A stretch of DNA of 64,000 nt from positions 289,827,533 through 289,891,532 of the forward strand of contig CM041778.1 in the NCBI GenBank assembly GCA_023374045.1, given 5' to 3'. Under the pieces are notes generated by a model. It ran no database searches. It was given only the letters and a program-made list of their open reading frames with translations, and had not been told where the DNA came from. This DNA comes from Limonium bicolor (Eukaryota > Streptophyta > Magnoliopsida > Caryophyllales > Plumbaginaceae). A program made the position numbers and the translations under genes. Position 1 is the first letter of the stretch. The number at the start of each line of letters is the position of its first letter. Positions 22,501-34,756 of the stretch are shown here, piece after piece.

Positions 22501-22931
22501 CAGCCAGCACGGGTTCTGGACCGGAGCGCCACTACTACTGTAAGTGGTGTAACGGAGACCACCCCGGCAAGGACTGCAAAGGGAATGACATGCAGTGTCG
22601 CTACTGCGAGAAGTGGGGTCACCGTGACTATGAGTGCTACCGGAACCCCAACAGCAGAATCAATAAGCCCAAGGGGCAGTGGAAGGGTAAGGCCACCGCG
22701 ACCATCGATGGCCCGAAGTCGGCTAACCAGCCACCCACAGATCAGAGGAACAGTGATTCCCAGAAGGGGAAAGGGGCAGGATCCGGTAAGGGCGCCCTGA
22801 ATGTGGTGGACCGGTCTGAGGCGCCAGAGCCCTCTTGTACGTGTGCTAGTGAGTCTAAGTGTACCACCATGTGAGTAAATAATTAAAGTATAATGTGAAA
22901 GTCACCTAAAATAGGTAATTTGGAAATCTAG

Positions 22932-23670
22932 GAACCTTCAATATTAGTTATCCAATCCCACCCACACCAAACCCTAAAGAAACCACCATCAACATCACCG
23001 ACTTTCCAATGGAGCAATGTCAGGTCATCCAACCAGGTATGATACTCTTAAATGGATACCTGACACCGGAAGCACAAATCCACATCATCAGAAGATGCAA
23101 TGAACTAGGAGCAGCACCTGGAGGTTTCTATACACCCGAATACCCGAGCAGATCAAAGATGAAATTGAAGATGATGTGCATGGGTAAGGACTGGAATCCT
23201 TACACCAAGACATATCAAGAAGTGCGAGCTGAAGATGGAGCAACTGTACCGATGATACCTGAGGAGTTCCTTGCGGTCATTAACCACGCCGTGGGAATTG
23301 CTCAGCAAGTTGAATCAGATTCAATACCAAGTGTTAAAGTGGATTTATGTATTGTGAACTTCTACCAGAAAGGTGGACCGTTAGGGTTACACCAAGATAA
23401 GGAAGAGTCACCCGAGTCTCTAAGTAAGGGAGTACCCGTGGTGTCTTGGTCCATTGGTGATACCGCAGTGTTTGTGTTCGGCGAGCAGAAGCGTGCTGAT
23501 CTCGCAAAGAAGCTAGTGTTGAAATCAGGAGATGTGTTAATCATGGGTGGGCAGTCAAGGATGCTATATCATGGCATTAAAAGATCAAACTGAATACCGC
23601 ACCATCAGCAGTGATCAATGCCACACACATGAAACCCGGACGTTTGAATTTGACCTTCAGGCAGTTTTAA
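22932..23670 (+). pseudogene. AlkB-family 2OG-Fe(II) dioxygenase carried by element B
   Basis: ATG at 23009, with the frame open upstream at least to a possible acceptor at 22931. Counting from that Met: Asn-x-Tyr in VNFY (residues 117-119), iron ligands H128 and D130 in LHQDK, distal ligand H188 in RMLYHGI. One base is missing near 23577, so the frame is lost after residue 190; the conserved end RLNLTFRQF is still encoded in the next frame (ending at 23668). Identity to the copy in element A is about 90 percent by eye over the first 126 residues. It is flanked by gag and protease on the same strand, as in A. Family knowledge: AlkB proteins use iron, oxygen and 2-oxoglutarate to demethylate nucleic acid bases; ALKBH1 is the nearest plant relative I recognise. 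The role in the element is inference. Confidence 0.88.
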
Positions 23671-23838
23671 AGCCTTGTGTGAATCATGTAATGTGTTAAG
23701 CCAGTGTATGTTAAGGATGTTATATATGTGTTAGTTATGTCAACAGTGTAAACCAACGTATGTTGTAAAGAGTGTGTTAATGAATAAAGTGGAGTTGTTT
23801 GAAGTATGTCAACCGTGTTATTACCAAATACTTATTAG
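23671..23838 (+). other. Spacer between AlkB and pro-pol in element B
   Basis: Noncoding, ending in CTTATTAG before the first pro-pol codon TTT at 23839. It has the appearance of the 3' part of an intron but I cannot identify a matching in-frame donor. Confidence 0.45.
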
Positions 23839-24510
23839 TTTGCCAATGAATTAGGCTGTGCACTTGGAACGGGAGGTATACTGAGTGTCTGCAATGAGAC
23901 AGAAGCCAGAAAGAGAGGCACAATCCTCACCGGTACCTTTCCAGTCAATGGCGTGGACGCTTCGATCTTGTTCGACTCCGGAGCCTCTCATACATTTATT
24001 TCGCTGTCATTTGCGAAGAGGCTGGGGTTAGACGGTGATGAGATGCCAGACTTTCTAGTCACTCTCCCGTCGAAAGAGCGGATCAGGTGTACCCGCTACC
24101 ACCGAGATGTCGTTGTACGAATTAGAGATGAATAGTTTCCGATCGACTTGATAGAGTTCGAGGGACTTGGTTTTGATGTCATTGTCGGGATGAACTGGTT
24201 GGAGCGGTACAAGGGCAGAATCCTATGTGCCGAGCATCGTCTGCTTCTTTGGAGTCCGTCTGGGGTTACTATATCATACCGCCAGAGGCCCAGGGAGCCT
24301 TCGACTCAGATCATCACCGCCATGGCCATGTATTGAGAGTTACGACGAGGGAATGATGTATACCTCTGCTATCTCCAGGACATAGAGAGAGACCCAGAGT
24401 TTAGCCCAGATGTGCCGGTAGTGTCGCAGTTTCCTGATGTATTGCCTAAGGAACTGCCGGGCATGCCGTCAGCACGGGAAGTTAAGTTTGAGATTGATTT
24501 GGTTCCGGGC
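23839..24510 (+). pseudogene. Element B protease region (5' part of split pro-pol)
   Basis: Open from [12 protein letters not shown] into the aspartic protease with [11 protein letters not shown] and, downstream, [14 protein letters not shown], the second conserved protease block. Stops occur at 24133-24135 and 24334-24336, where element A has sense codons. Element C enters at 24510 with duplication CGGGC, and the gene resumes at 48385. Confidence 0.9.
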
Positions 24511-26214
24511 TGTGAGCCTCGATTTTAAACCCTATCATATGTTGATTAAATTGATTAGGATCTAACCGGGTGTTAGGTCCACTTATAACCTAAGATTAAT
24601 AACTATGTCGTATAACAATAATTATTAAAACCTAGGTTAGCTCACTGGAACCTATTATGAGTCGCCACCTAATTTTAACCTTGGATAAATTAGGAAAGGA
24701 AGAGTTCGGGTTCGGGGGCTTGGTATTCGACTTATTTAGGGTTCAATTACTTTCATTACCCCCAGAAGTCGTTTTTCCTCTACTTAGTTTATTTACAGCT
24801 TATCCCGAAGTCGTTTTAACCTAAGTGCGCGAGCTTCTGTTTTTTATGTTTTTAGCATTTTTTGACAGAAAATAAAAGTGAAAAGTGAAATTACCTAAAC
24901 TAGGGTTTCGGAGGCAGAATTAGGTCGAATTTTGATTCCGTCCGTGGCCACGGACCTAATGTCCGAACCCACGGACCCCAGTTAACCTAATTACACAGAA
25001 AAGTCAAATTTAAACAGAAACGAGATTTTGAAAAGTCCGGGGCCACGGACAGGACGTCCGTGGGCCCGGACATGTTTTATAAAACCCTAACTTTTGAAAA
25101 TAAAAATATCCCGCCACCGTCCGGGGGCGTCCGGCTTTCGGACAGAGAGTCCGAGACCCCGGACACAGCGTCCGTGGGTGCGGACCGACCTTGGACGGCG
25201 GCGTTGAGGCTGTTCCCGGCGGTGTTTTTGGGTCAAATTTTATGGGTACGTAGCCTGAAAGATTCTAAACATGTTAGTGATCAAAAGTTTTCAATTTGAA
25301 ACCGAATTCAATGCGAAACTTAACGAACAAGTAATTGGACAGAAGCTTAAACAAACAGCAATACAGAAGCCAAAAAGGGTTAGTTTGAGCCCAAAAGATA
25401 ACAGAGAGTTAATAAGGTCATGGTGAATCAGGAAAGTAGATTTATAACCTGTTTTACCTTCAGATTCGTGGTGTTTCTTCATGTCGGGACTCTTCGGAGG
25501 CCTCGTTGATGGCGGATCCGGAAGAACTTCGAACCGAGCTTCTGACTCCTTGTTGTTCTTGATGTTCTTCACGTTTTGGTGTTGTTTTGGTGAGGGTTTG
25601 ATGATGGATGATGTAGTGGGAGTTGAAAAATATGTTTTGGTGTTGATTTTGGTGAGATTTCGGTGTTTGATTGTGGCTCTGGAGTTCAAAACGTGAAGAG
25701 GAAGAGACGACTGTCTTCCTTGAGAGTCTAGGGTTCTTGAGGTTCTGATTTGATCATGGGATAAGGTTCCTTATATAGGCTTCCTTAAAGATAGAAAAGT
25801 TCGGTAAAAACCGAGATTTACCGACGTTTTGGCACAAGGGCTTCCAAAAAGAATTTGACTATGAAATTTTAAACATGGGTAAAGGATGGTATTTCTGATT
25901 TTTCTAAAGTGGAATCGAATTTTTTGGATATTGGAATATTTTCAAATTCAATTTCTCGCCATATTCAATCAGAAATTGCTAGAAAATTATTGGAAACTCG
26001 AAAAATCGAAATTCCCACGCCATTATGCCCAAAATGTCATCCTCTATCATGGGTTAAAATATCAAAGCATTTTGAATTGATTTGACCCTTATTTGGAGGA
26101 GAGAGAAAGCCTATAGGGGGCTTAGGAGCCTTAAACAATTACGAAAATGCCCCTGGAGATGACTAACCTGTCCCTGGCACTCTGAAATGTGCCGATCGAA
26201 CTGGGAACCCTCGC
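24511..26214 (-). mobile_element. Element C, 3' LTR, outer part
   Basis: In minus sense this is the end of the LTR; on the plus strand it starts TGTGAGCCTCG after the target duplication CGGGC (24506-24510). Element D splits it at 26214; the remaining 55 bp are at 41296-41350. A TATA-like CCTATATAAGG lies at 25779-25769 in minus sense. Palindromes of the type GTCCGTGGGCCCGGAC lie at about 24935-25195. Translated frames here also exist in the other LTR (47176-47805) but match no family. Confidence 0.92.
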
Positions 26215-28143
26215 TGTAACGACCCCAAAACCAGCCTGGGAGTTAGGGCCGTTACACGCCGCGAGTCTACTACCTAACGTCGCAAGGCTCTAAGCAAAAC
26301 GAATCCCAAAACCAAATAACGAACTTGTATAAATACCAAAAGAGTTTACAAGCTTTAAATCCTTATGGGTCAAATACAAAGAGAGGCCCGAAGGCTACAC
26401 AAAGTACTAAAGCGTCCAACGCGCAAGCAAACAAAGTCTAAAGAAACATAACATAAACGATGCTCCAGAAGGGGACAAGAGAGAGAAGATCCCACGAGCT
26501 CAATCTGCAACAAAGTAAAGGGGTGAGCTAAACAGCCCAGCAAGCAGAAGACTTCCTCAAGGAAGCCCACTCAAAACAGAAGCAGAAGGATACTTATAAA
26601 CAGAGAAGATGGCGGAGTCAATATAAGTAGACAGAATGAAACCACAAAACAGAGGCAGAGCAGAATGTCACTTCAAATCGTAGTCGGACTTTCAGAAACA
26701 GATGCAGAAGAGTGGGACACTAGTAACCAGCTAACACAACAGAAGGACTCACATAACGTCCTATGGATCCGAAGATCCCACAACAGAAGCCGTAGAGACA
26801 GCTAACAGACCCGTCGGTCAAACAACATCCTAAGGGAGACCCTAAGGAGTATAAACAGAAGGAATTCCTGCGCAGCATGCTACGGGACAGCCCGACCCGA
26901 CCATCCAAGGCTCAGAAGCAAAGTGACTAGGTCCCAAAACCAAAAGCTCACAAAACAGATCTCAAGTGCATAAAAATGCATATAAACAGCATAAGAAGCT
27001 TGTACACAGATAGGGGAATCCAACCCCGCAAACGGAACTCAAAACGGAGCTAAAACGAAGAAGTTATACCAAAAACAGAGACATGTCCGAACTTGCGTCC
27101 GACCTTGCAAGTTCGGACAGATGCCGAGAACAAATACCGCAGAGAAATCACAGTGTCCGAACTTCGATGTTCGGACCGAAGTTCGGACAAAATCTTCGGA
27201 AACGTTACGAGGGAAGTCCGAGCTTCGAAACTCGGAATTTTCACAAAACAGGGGTGTCCGAACTTCGATGTTCGGACCGAAGTTCGGACCCCGAAATTCA
27301 GAAATCAGAGGCGGAAAAACGAGCCGTCCGAACTTCAACGTTCGGACCGAAGTTCGGACGGCACAACATAGGCGAAAACCAGGACGATCAGACGCGCAGA
27401 AAATCATCCAAAACATACCAAACTCACCCAAAATTCATAGAATGGTAAATCAGTACCCTCGGGGGTTTAACCAATCAATTAACAACACAAAACGGAGAAA
27501 ACGCACAAGCAACACACGAAATCAGATACGAAATAGATATTAAAAGCAGTCCCCGAGGGTGAGCAAACTACCCCGATTCCATCCCCCACTTACATGAATT
27601 CGAAGCGCTGATTCAGTCCAAACGTTACCAGCAACTCAACGAACAGAACGCAGCAGAGGAGACGCACAATGCACCACTGAATTTGCAGAGAACAGCCCCC
27701 AAAAACAGAATGCAAAATCAGAAAACTGCTTCTCCAAAACAGCAAAGAGACTACCGAATTCACCAACGAACCTACCTGATTTGCAGAGGGGAAGAATCTG
27801 AACAGAAGTAGCAGCAGAACCGACCACAAACGCAGCAAAGATCCACACGAAATCAGAAGCACAGCAATGGAGAAGAAGAGAGGGAGAGCGCAGAACTGTC
27901 GCGAGGAAGAACGCACGATTTGAAAATTGATCGTGAATTGCAAAAAAAAGATTAAAAGACTTAACTTCCTTAATTAAGTCTTACCAAAATAAAAGAGAGG
28001 GGAATGACCTCCTTGCCCCCATCTTTTAATTCAATGCCTCCGACGTCCTCTCTACTAAACAAAGCACACATAACATAACTTAAATTAATAACATTGTTAT
28101 GTCATGAAATCTGAAAAAACGAAAAAAAATACGGAGTATTACA
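26215..28143 (-). repeat. Element D LTR 1 (3' terminal)
   Basis: In sense (minus) it runs TGTAATACTCCG to GGGGTCGTTACA, 1929 bp. At 27085-27361 there are four inverted repeats with GTCCGAAC and GTTCGGAC arms. The open frames across them come from the repeated motif. No gene is seen. Confidence 0.93.
27085..27361 (-). repeat. GTCCGAAC palindrome array in element D LTR 1
   Basis: The first hairpin has perfect 12-bp arms at 27085-27096 and 27107-27118. The second pairs 27155-27165 with 27178-27188 (11 bp); the inner 27169-27176 also matches the left arm, so two alternative pairings exist. Further units follow at about 27257-27290 and 27327-27361. The same array is in LTR 2 (about 33654-33930) and LTR 3 (about 40227-40503). 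Confidence 0.85.
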
Positions 28144-28181
28144 TCACTCCCCCCTTAAAAGGAATTTCGTCCTCGAAATTC
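28144..28181 (-). promoter_or_regulatory. Element D polypurine tract and hairpin, internal copy 1
   Basis: In sense, TTTTAAGGGGGGAGTGA ends at the LTR start. Upstream (28162-28181) is a perfect 8-bp inverted repeat, GAATTTCG and CGAAATTC, around AGGA. The same unit is at 34711-34748 in internal copy 2. Confidence 0.85.
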
Positions 28182-28189
28182 AACATACC

Positions 28190-31100
28190 TCACTGCTCGA
28201 AGAGGGAAGGGAACTTGGCACACAACTCCTCCTCGAGTTCCCACGTCGCCTCACGCTTAGACTGATCAGACCACTGCACCTTAACCATAGGTAGTGTCTT
28301 GCTACGAAGCCGACGAACATCCCGTGCTAAAATACAGACCGGAACTGCCTCGTAAGTGAAATCATCTCGGAGTCGAAGCTGACCATAATCGATCACATGC
28401 GAAGGATCGTGCAGATACTTCCTGAGCATCGACACATGGAACACGTCATGCACTCCTGCTAGGGCTGGTGGCAATGCCAATCTGTAAGCCACCGCCCCAA
28501 CCTTCTCAAGCACCTCAAAAGGCCCTACGAACCGAGGACTCAGCTTGCCTCGCTTCCCAAAACGAACCACACCCCGAACTGGAGAAATCTTCAGATACAC
28601 GTGGTCTCCAACCTGAAACTCAAGCGGACGGCGTCTCTGATCTGCATAACTCTTCTGCCGGCTCTGGGCAACCAACAAACGCTCCCTGATAGTCTTGACT
28701 CTGTCCACAGCCCCCTGCACAACCTTAGGACCCACAATCGCCCTCTCTCGCAGGTCGTCCCAACAAATAGGAGATCTACAGCGCCTACCATACAACGCCT
28801 CAAATGGAGCCTTCCCAATGCTCGATTGGAAACTATTGTTGTAGGCGAACTCAATCAATGTCACATGCTGATCCCAGCTGCCCCCGAAGTCGAGCACACA
28901 AGCCCTCAACATGTCCTCCAAAATCTGATTCGTCCTCTCCGTCTGCCCATCGGTCTGAGGATGATAAGCCGAACTGAAAGCCAAATTCATCCTTAACGCC
29001 TTATGCAGGCTCCGCCAGAAGCGAGATACAAATCTCGGATCTCTGTCCGAAACGATCGTCGCCGGCACACCGTGCAACCTCACAATCTCAAACATACAGC
29101 CGAGCCAGGCGCTCAAGGCTGAAGGTCTTCCTCACAGGCAAGAAATGAGCTGACTTCGTCAACCGGTCCACAATTACCCACAACACATCGTACCCCGAAG
29201 ATGTCCTAGGCAACCCCACAATGAAATCCATACCTACGCTCTCCCATTTCCACTCAGGAACAGGAAGAGGCTGCAGAAGACCCGCAGGTCGCTGATGCTC
29301 AGCCTTCACCTGCTGACAGGTTTGGCAACGAGCCACAAAATCGGAAATCTCCCTCTTCATATTCGCCCACCAAAAGGACTCTCTGAGGTCCCGGTACATC
29401 TTCACCCCTCCTGGGTGCACAGAATAAGGAGCTCCATGAGCCTCCTGCATAATCTTCCGCCTAAGGTCGCCTCCACTAGGCACACAAACTCTGCCTCTAA
29501 AGCGTAGACAGTCATCGCTGGACACAGAAAACTCTGACTCCTGCTCATCTGACATCCTCTCCCTGATCTTACACAACTCAGCATCAGCCTTCTGACCCTC
29601 TCTGATCCGCTCAATCAAAGCAGACTGGACCTGAATAGAAGCAATCATCTTAGCACGGTCGGACCGAACAACCCAAATCCCCATACGCTGAAGCTCAATA
29701 GCAGACCTCTGAACTCCTGACAACGAACAAGCAAGACCAGGAGCACCCTTACGGCTCAAGGCATCAGCCACCACATTCACTCTACCCGGATGGTAGAGGA
29801 TCTCCAGGTCGTAGTCATGTAACAGCTCCAACCAGCGCCGCTGTCTCAAATTCAATTCCTTCTGTGTGAACAGATATTTGAGACTCTTGTGATCCGTGTA
29901 GACCTTACACGTCACCCCATACAAATAGTGTCGCCAGATCTTCAAGGCGAAGACCACAGCAGCTAGCTCCAAGTCATGGGTAGGATAATTCTTCTCATAC
30001 GGCTTCAACTGTCGAGACCCATATGCTACCACCTTTCCCTGTTGCATCAGAACACAACCCAGCCCTCTGTGGGAAGCGTCACAGAACACCTCAAAGCCAT
30101 CTGTCCCAGAAGGCAACGTCAAAATCGGAGCCGAAGTCAACCTCTTCTTCAACTCCTGGAAGCTCCCGGCACGCCTCACTCCAATCAAACTTGACATCCT
30201 TCCTAAGAAGACGAGTCAAGGGGGATACAATCTTAGAAAAGCCCTCCACGAACTTCCTATAATACCCAGCCAATCCCAGAAAACTGCGCACCTCAGACAC
30301 ACTAGTGGGCTTCGCCCACTCCATAACTGCCTTAATCTTCTCTGGGTCCACTAATATGCCATCCTTCGAAACCACGTGGCCAAGGAACACCACTCTATCC
30401 AACCAGAACTCACACTTCTTCAACTTAGCATACAACTCCTTCTCCTTCAACGTCTGTAGAACCATCCTCAGATGCTCCTCATGCTCCTCAGCACTCTTGG
30501 AGTACACCAAGATGTCGTCAATGAAAACAACTACGAAAGAATCCAAGAAAGGTTTGAAGACTCTGTTCATCATATCCATGAAGAACGACGGGGCATTGGT
30601 CAAACCAAAAGGCATGACCAAGAACTCATAATGCCCATATCGGGTCCTAAATGCAGACTTAGACACATCCTCGGCCTTAATCTTCAGCTGATGATATCCA
30701 GAACGCAAGTCGATCTTCAAGAAGACTGTCGCCCCTGCTAACTGGTCGAAGAGATCATCAATGCGGGGAAGAGGATACCGATTCTTGATGGTAACCTTAT
30801 TCAATTCCCTGTAGTCAATACACAATCTGAAGGAGCCATCCTTCTTCTTCACAAACAACACAGGTGCTCCCCATGGAGACACACTAGGGCGAATGAAGCC
30901 CTTATCCAGAAGATCCTGCAGCTGCACCTTCAGCTCCTTAAGCTCTGCCGGACTCATACGATAGGGAGCCTTAGAAATAGGCTGGGTCCCTGGCGCTAAC
31001 TCAATAGAAAACTCCACCTCACGATCAGGTGGTAGCCCTGGCACATCGTCCTGGAACACCTCAGGAAACTCACACACAATGGGTATATCCTCCAACCGGG

Positions 31101-32655
31101 ATCCCTCCTTAACCTCAGGTACAAAGCAGAGAAAACCCTGGCTGCCCTTCCTCAAGGAACGGACTGCCTGCATAGCAGACACCAACACAGGAGCACAAGG
31201 AATGGCGTTCCCCACAAAAGCAAAACGGGCCTCACCCGGTCTATCAAACACAACCCTCCTAGCTGCACAATCTATATGGGCATGGTGCTCTACTAGCCAG
31301 TCCATGCCCAAAATCACATCGAAGCAAGACATACGCATAGGGATCAAATCAGCAGACAAGTTCCTATCCATAATCACTACCGGAACCGACTTACACACAG
31401 AATCAAGTACACAAGCAGGCACGCCACTCAACGGGCTAGAAATACACAAATCCACATCATAGGGCACAGCAGACAACCCGAGACTACCCACTAAATCAGC
31501 AGACACAAAGGAGTGGGTAGCTCCTGAATCAAACAAGCAGAAAACTGGCTGAGAAGAGATCTGAAGAATACCTGACACTACTCGGTCTGAGTCACGGTCA
31601 CGCCCACCAGCTAGAGCATACACACGGGCCTGGGTCTGGGGCTTCTTCTGATCAGCCTTCTGCCCGGACCCTGAACCTGCACCACGACTCTCAGAACCAC
31701 CACTGCTACCTCCACCTCTAGCCTGTGGACACTGGGCAATGCGATGGTCTAGCGAACCACACTTGAAGCACGCCCCGGACTTCCTGTAACACTCCCGCCC
31801 AGGATGGAAACGGTCACACTCCGCACACTTCTCCACAGCAGGAGATGCTGATGAAGAAGAACCCCGGTCTCCTCTATACTTCTTCTTCTGAGAAGAAGGC
31901 TGCTCACGCCTCTCGGGCTCCTCCACACGACCCTTCCTCTTCTGGTCTTTGCCCTTATCGGGCCTCTGGTCCTTCTCCTCATACCGCTGCCTAGCCTGCA
32001 GCTCAGACTCCACTACCAACGCCACATGTCCACATCCCTGAAGGTCTTGTGGCGAAAAGGTGCCACAGCAGCTCGAATGTCACCCCTCAGACCAGCCTCG
32101 AACTTCCTAGCCTTTCGATTGTCATCTGGCTCTGGCACAAACTTAGAAAGAGAAATAAACTTGTGCACGTACTCATCCACTGACATCTCCTTGTCTGGCG
32201 AAGTCTCCCATACTCTACAATCTTCTGATCCTGAAGACATCGGGATAGAACTGCTGATTGAAGCAGCCCCTGAACTGCTCCCATGTCCATGGGGGGGTAC
32301 TTCCCTTCGACCGACTTCCACCACTCCTTCGCCTCTGACTGAAACATAAAGGTGACAAAGCCAACCTTCTGATCCTCCTCACATCCCATGACCCGCAGAA
32401 GGTCCTCAATGTAGTGATCCAGTGGCTCGCCTCCTGTGGGTCGCCACTAGCATCAAAAGAAGGCGGCTTCAGCTTCAGGAACTCCTGAAGCGCCTTCACG
32501 TTGCTGCCCCCCGCGTTACCGGCTCCTGCCGCCTGACCAGCAGTGGCCCCTATAGTCTGCAGCACCTGGGTCACCACCTGCTGCACAATCTCTGCAATGT
32601 CCCCCTGGGGAGCATCGCCTGGAGCTGCACCACGTCCTGAACGTCGGGGAGGCAT
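28190..32655 (-). pseudogene. Element D gag-pol, internal copy 1
   Basis: One polyprotein unit in minus sense. Gag starts at 32655 (MPPRRSGRG), with FLKLKPPSFDASGDP, and zinc knuckle [14 protein letters not shown]; protease has [13 protein letters not shown] has [14 protein letters not shown] and an intact FIDDILVYS; RNase H has [11 protein letters not shown] and [10 protein letters not shown]; integrase has [29 protein letters not shown] and QTERTNQILEDML; the end is a chromodomain-like VKVQWSDQSKREATWELEE. The frame is broken by several 1-2 base deletions relative to copy 2, in gag (near 32040, 32200, 32295, 32415), in RNase H (near 30168) and in integrase (near 29090). Each break is private to this copy, so the parent was intact. 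Chromodomains direct integration to heterochromatin. Confidence 0.93.
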
Positions 32656-32767
32656 ACTGAAGATACAACATCAAAATTAATCAGAAACCGACAAGCAGCA
32701 AACAGCAGACCTTTCAGACACCCACACATGCAGACGAACCCCACAAACACCAAAGAACGAGCAACCT

Positions 32768-32780
32768 GGCTCTGATACCA
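32768..32780 (-). promoter_or_regulatory. Element D primer-binding site, copy 1
   Basis: TGGTATCAGAGCC in minus sense, five bases from the end of LTR 2, is complementary to methionine-initiator tRNA. The other copy is at 39339-39351. Unlike in B, it is not in an obvious hairpin. Confidence 0.9.
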
Positions 32781-32785
32781 CTAAA

Positions 32786-34710
32786 TGTAATGACCCCAAA
32801 ACCGGCCTGGGAGTTAGGGCCGTTACACGCCGCGAGTCTACTACCTAACGTCGCAAGGCTCTAAGCAAAACGAATCCCAAAACCAAATAACGAACTTGTA
32901 TAAATACCAAAAGAGTTTACAAGCTTTAAATCCTTATGGGTCAAATACAAAGAGAGGCCCGAAGGCTACACAAAGTACTAAAGCGTCCAACGCGCAAGCA
33001 AACAAAGTCTAAAGAAACATAACATAAACGATGCTCCAGAAGGGGACAAAGAGAGAAGATCCCACGAGCTCAATCTGCAACAAAGTAAAGGGGTGAGCTA
33101 AACAGCCCAGCAAGCAGAAGACTTCCTCAAGGAAGCCCACTCAAAACAGAAGCAGAAGGATACTTATAAACAGAGAAGATGGCGGAGTCAATATAATAGA
33201 CAGAATGAAACCACAAAACAGAGGCAGAGCAGAATGTCACTTCAAATCGTAGTCGGACTTTCAGAAACAGATGCAGAAGAGTGGGACACTAGTAACCAGC
33301 TAACACAACAGAAGGACTCACATAACGTCCTATGGATCCGAAGATCCCACAACAGAAGCCGTAGAGACAGCTAACAGACCCGTCGGTCAAACAACATCCT
33401 AAGGGAGACCCTAAGGAGTATAAACAGAAGGAATTCCTGCGCAGCATGCTACGGGACAGCCCGACCCGACCATCCAAGGCTCAGAAGCAAAGTGACTAGG
33501 TCCCAAAACCAAAAGCTCACAAAACAGATCTCAAGTGCATAAAAATGCATATAAACAGCATAAGAAGCTTGTACACAGATAGGGGAATCCAACCCCGCAA
33601 ACGGAACTCAAAACGGAGCTAAAACGAAGAAGTTATACCAAAAACAGAGACATGTCCGAACTTGCGTCCGACCTTGCAAGTTCGGACAGATGCCGAGAAC
33701 AAATACCGCAGAGAAATCACAGTGTCCGAACTTCGATGTTCGGACCGAAGTTCGGACAAAATCTTCGGAAACGTTACGAGGGAAGTCCGAGCTTCGAAAC
33801 TCGGAATTTTCACAAAACAGGGGTGTCCGAACTTCGATGTTCGGACCGAAGTTCGGACGCCCCGAAATTCAGAAATCAGAGGCGGAAAAACGAGCCGTCC
33901 GAACTTCAACGTTCGGACCGAAGTTCGGACGGCACAACAGAGGCGAAAACCAGGACGATCAGACGCGCAGAAAATCATCCAAAACATACCAAACTCACCC
34001 AAAATTCATAGAATGGTAAATCAGTACCCTCGGGGGTTTAACCAATCAATTAACAACACAAAATGCGGAGAAAACGCACAAGCAACACACGAAATCAGAT
34101 ACAAAACAGATATTAAAAGCAGTCCCCGAGGGTGAGCAAACTACCCCGATTCCATCCCCCACTTACATGAATTCGAAGCCTGATTCAGTCCAAACGTTAC
34201 CAGCAACTCAACGAACAGAACGCAGCAGAGGAGACGCACAATGCACCACTGAATTTGCAGAGAACAGCCCCCAAAAACAGAATGCAAAATCAGAAAACTG
34301 CTTCTCCAAAACAGCAAAGAGACTACCGAATTCACCAACGAACCTACCTGATTTGCAGAGGGGAAGAATCTGAACAGAAGTAGCAGCAGAACCGACCACA
34401 AACGCAGCAAAGATCCACACGAAATCAGAAGCACAGCAATGGAGAAGAAGAGAGGGAGAGCGCAGAACTGTCGCGAGGAAGAACGCACGATTTGAAAATT
34501 GATCGTGAATTGCAAAAAAAGATTAAAAGACTTAACTTCCTTAATTAAGTCTTACCAAAATAAAAGAGAGGGGAATGACCTCCTTGCCCCCATCTTTTAA
34601 TTCAATGCCTCCGACGTCCCTCTACTAAACAAAGCACACATAACATAACTTAAATTAATAACATTGTTATGTCATGAAATCTGAAAAAGAAAAAAATACG
34701 GAGTATTACA
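32786..34710 (-). repeat. Element D LTR 2 (middle)
   Basis: 1925 bp, nearly identical to LTR 1 apart from a handful of 1-3 base indels (for example at about 33036, 33197, 34180 and 34618). It serves as 5' LTR of internal copy 1 and 3' LTR of internal copy 2. Confidence 0.93.
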
Positions 34711-34756
34711 TCACTCCCCCCTTAAAAGGAATTTCGTCCTCGAAATTCAACATACC

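Larger units (their letters stand above)
21387..22874 (+). pseudogene. Element B gag, three exons, damaged
   Basis: The ATG at 21387 starts the same Gly/Arg-rich Gag as in element A. Exons are 21387-22060, 22162-22420 and about 22501-22874, with in-frame GT-AG introns between them. Exon 1 has the capsid motifs (LRPPSFHGETDP, KGSAQSWW, MSVDDYYTAF); exon 2 is basic (ENAHKRKATSEGQ, GGKKKKPYP); exon 3 has the zinc knuckles CKWCNGDHPGKDC and CRYCEKWGHRDYEC. Damage relative to A: a frameshift near 21550 and a GAG-to-TAG stop at 21860-21862. The 3' end of exon 3 has a deletion of about 55 bp that removes the donor seen in A. Not functional as it stands. Confidence 0.85.

Noticed and set aside
27039..27543. 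Several overlapping open frames with repeated VRTSMFGPKFG-like phrases
   Set aside because: They lie in the LTR of D and are produced by the palindrome array, open on both strands at once.
28468..31462. Plus-strand frames of 70-130 codons opposite element D pol
   Set aside because: Antisense shadows of the polyprotein; no independent domain.
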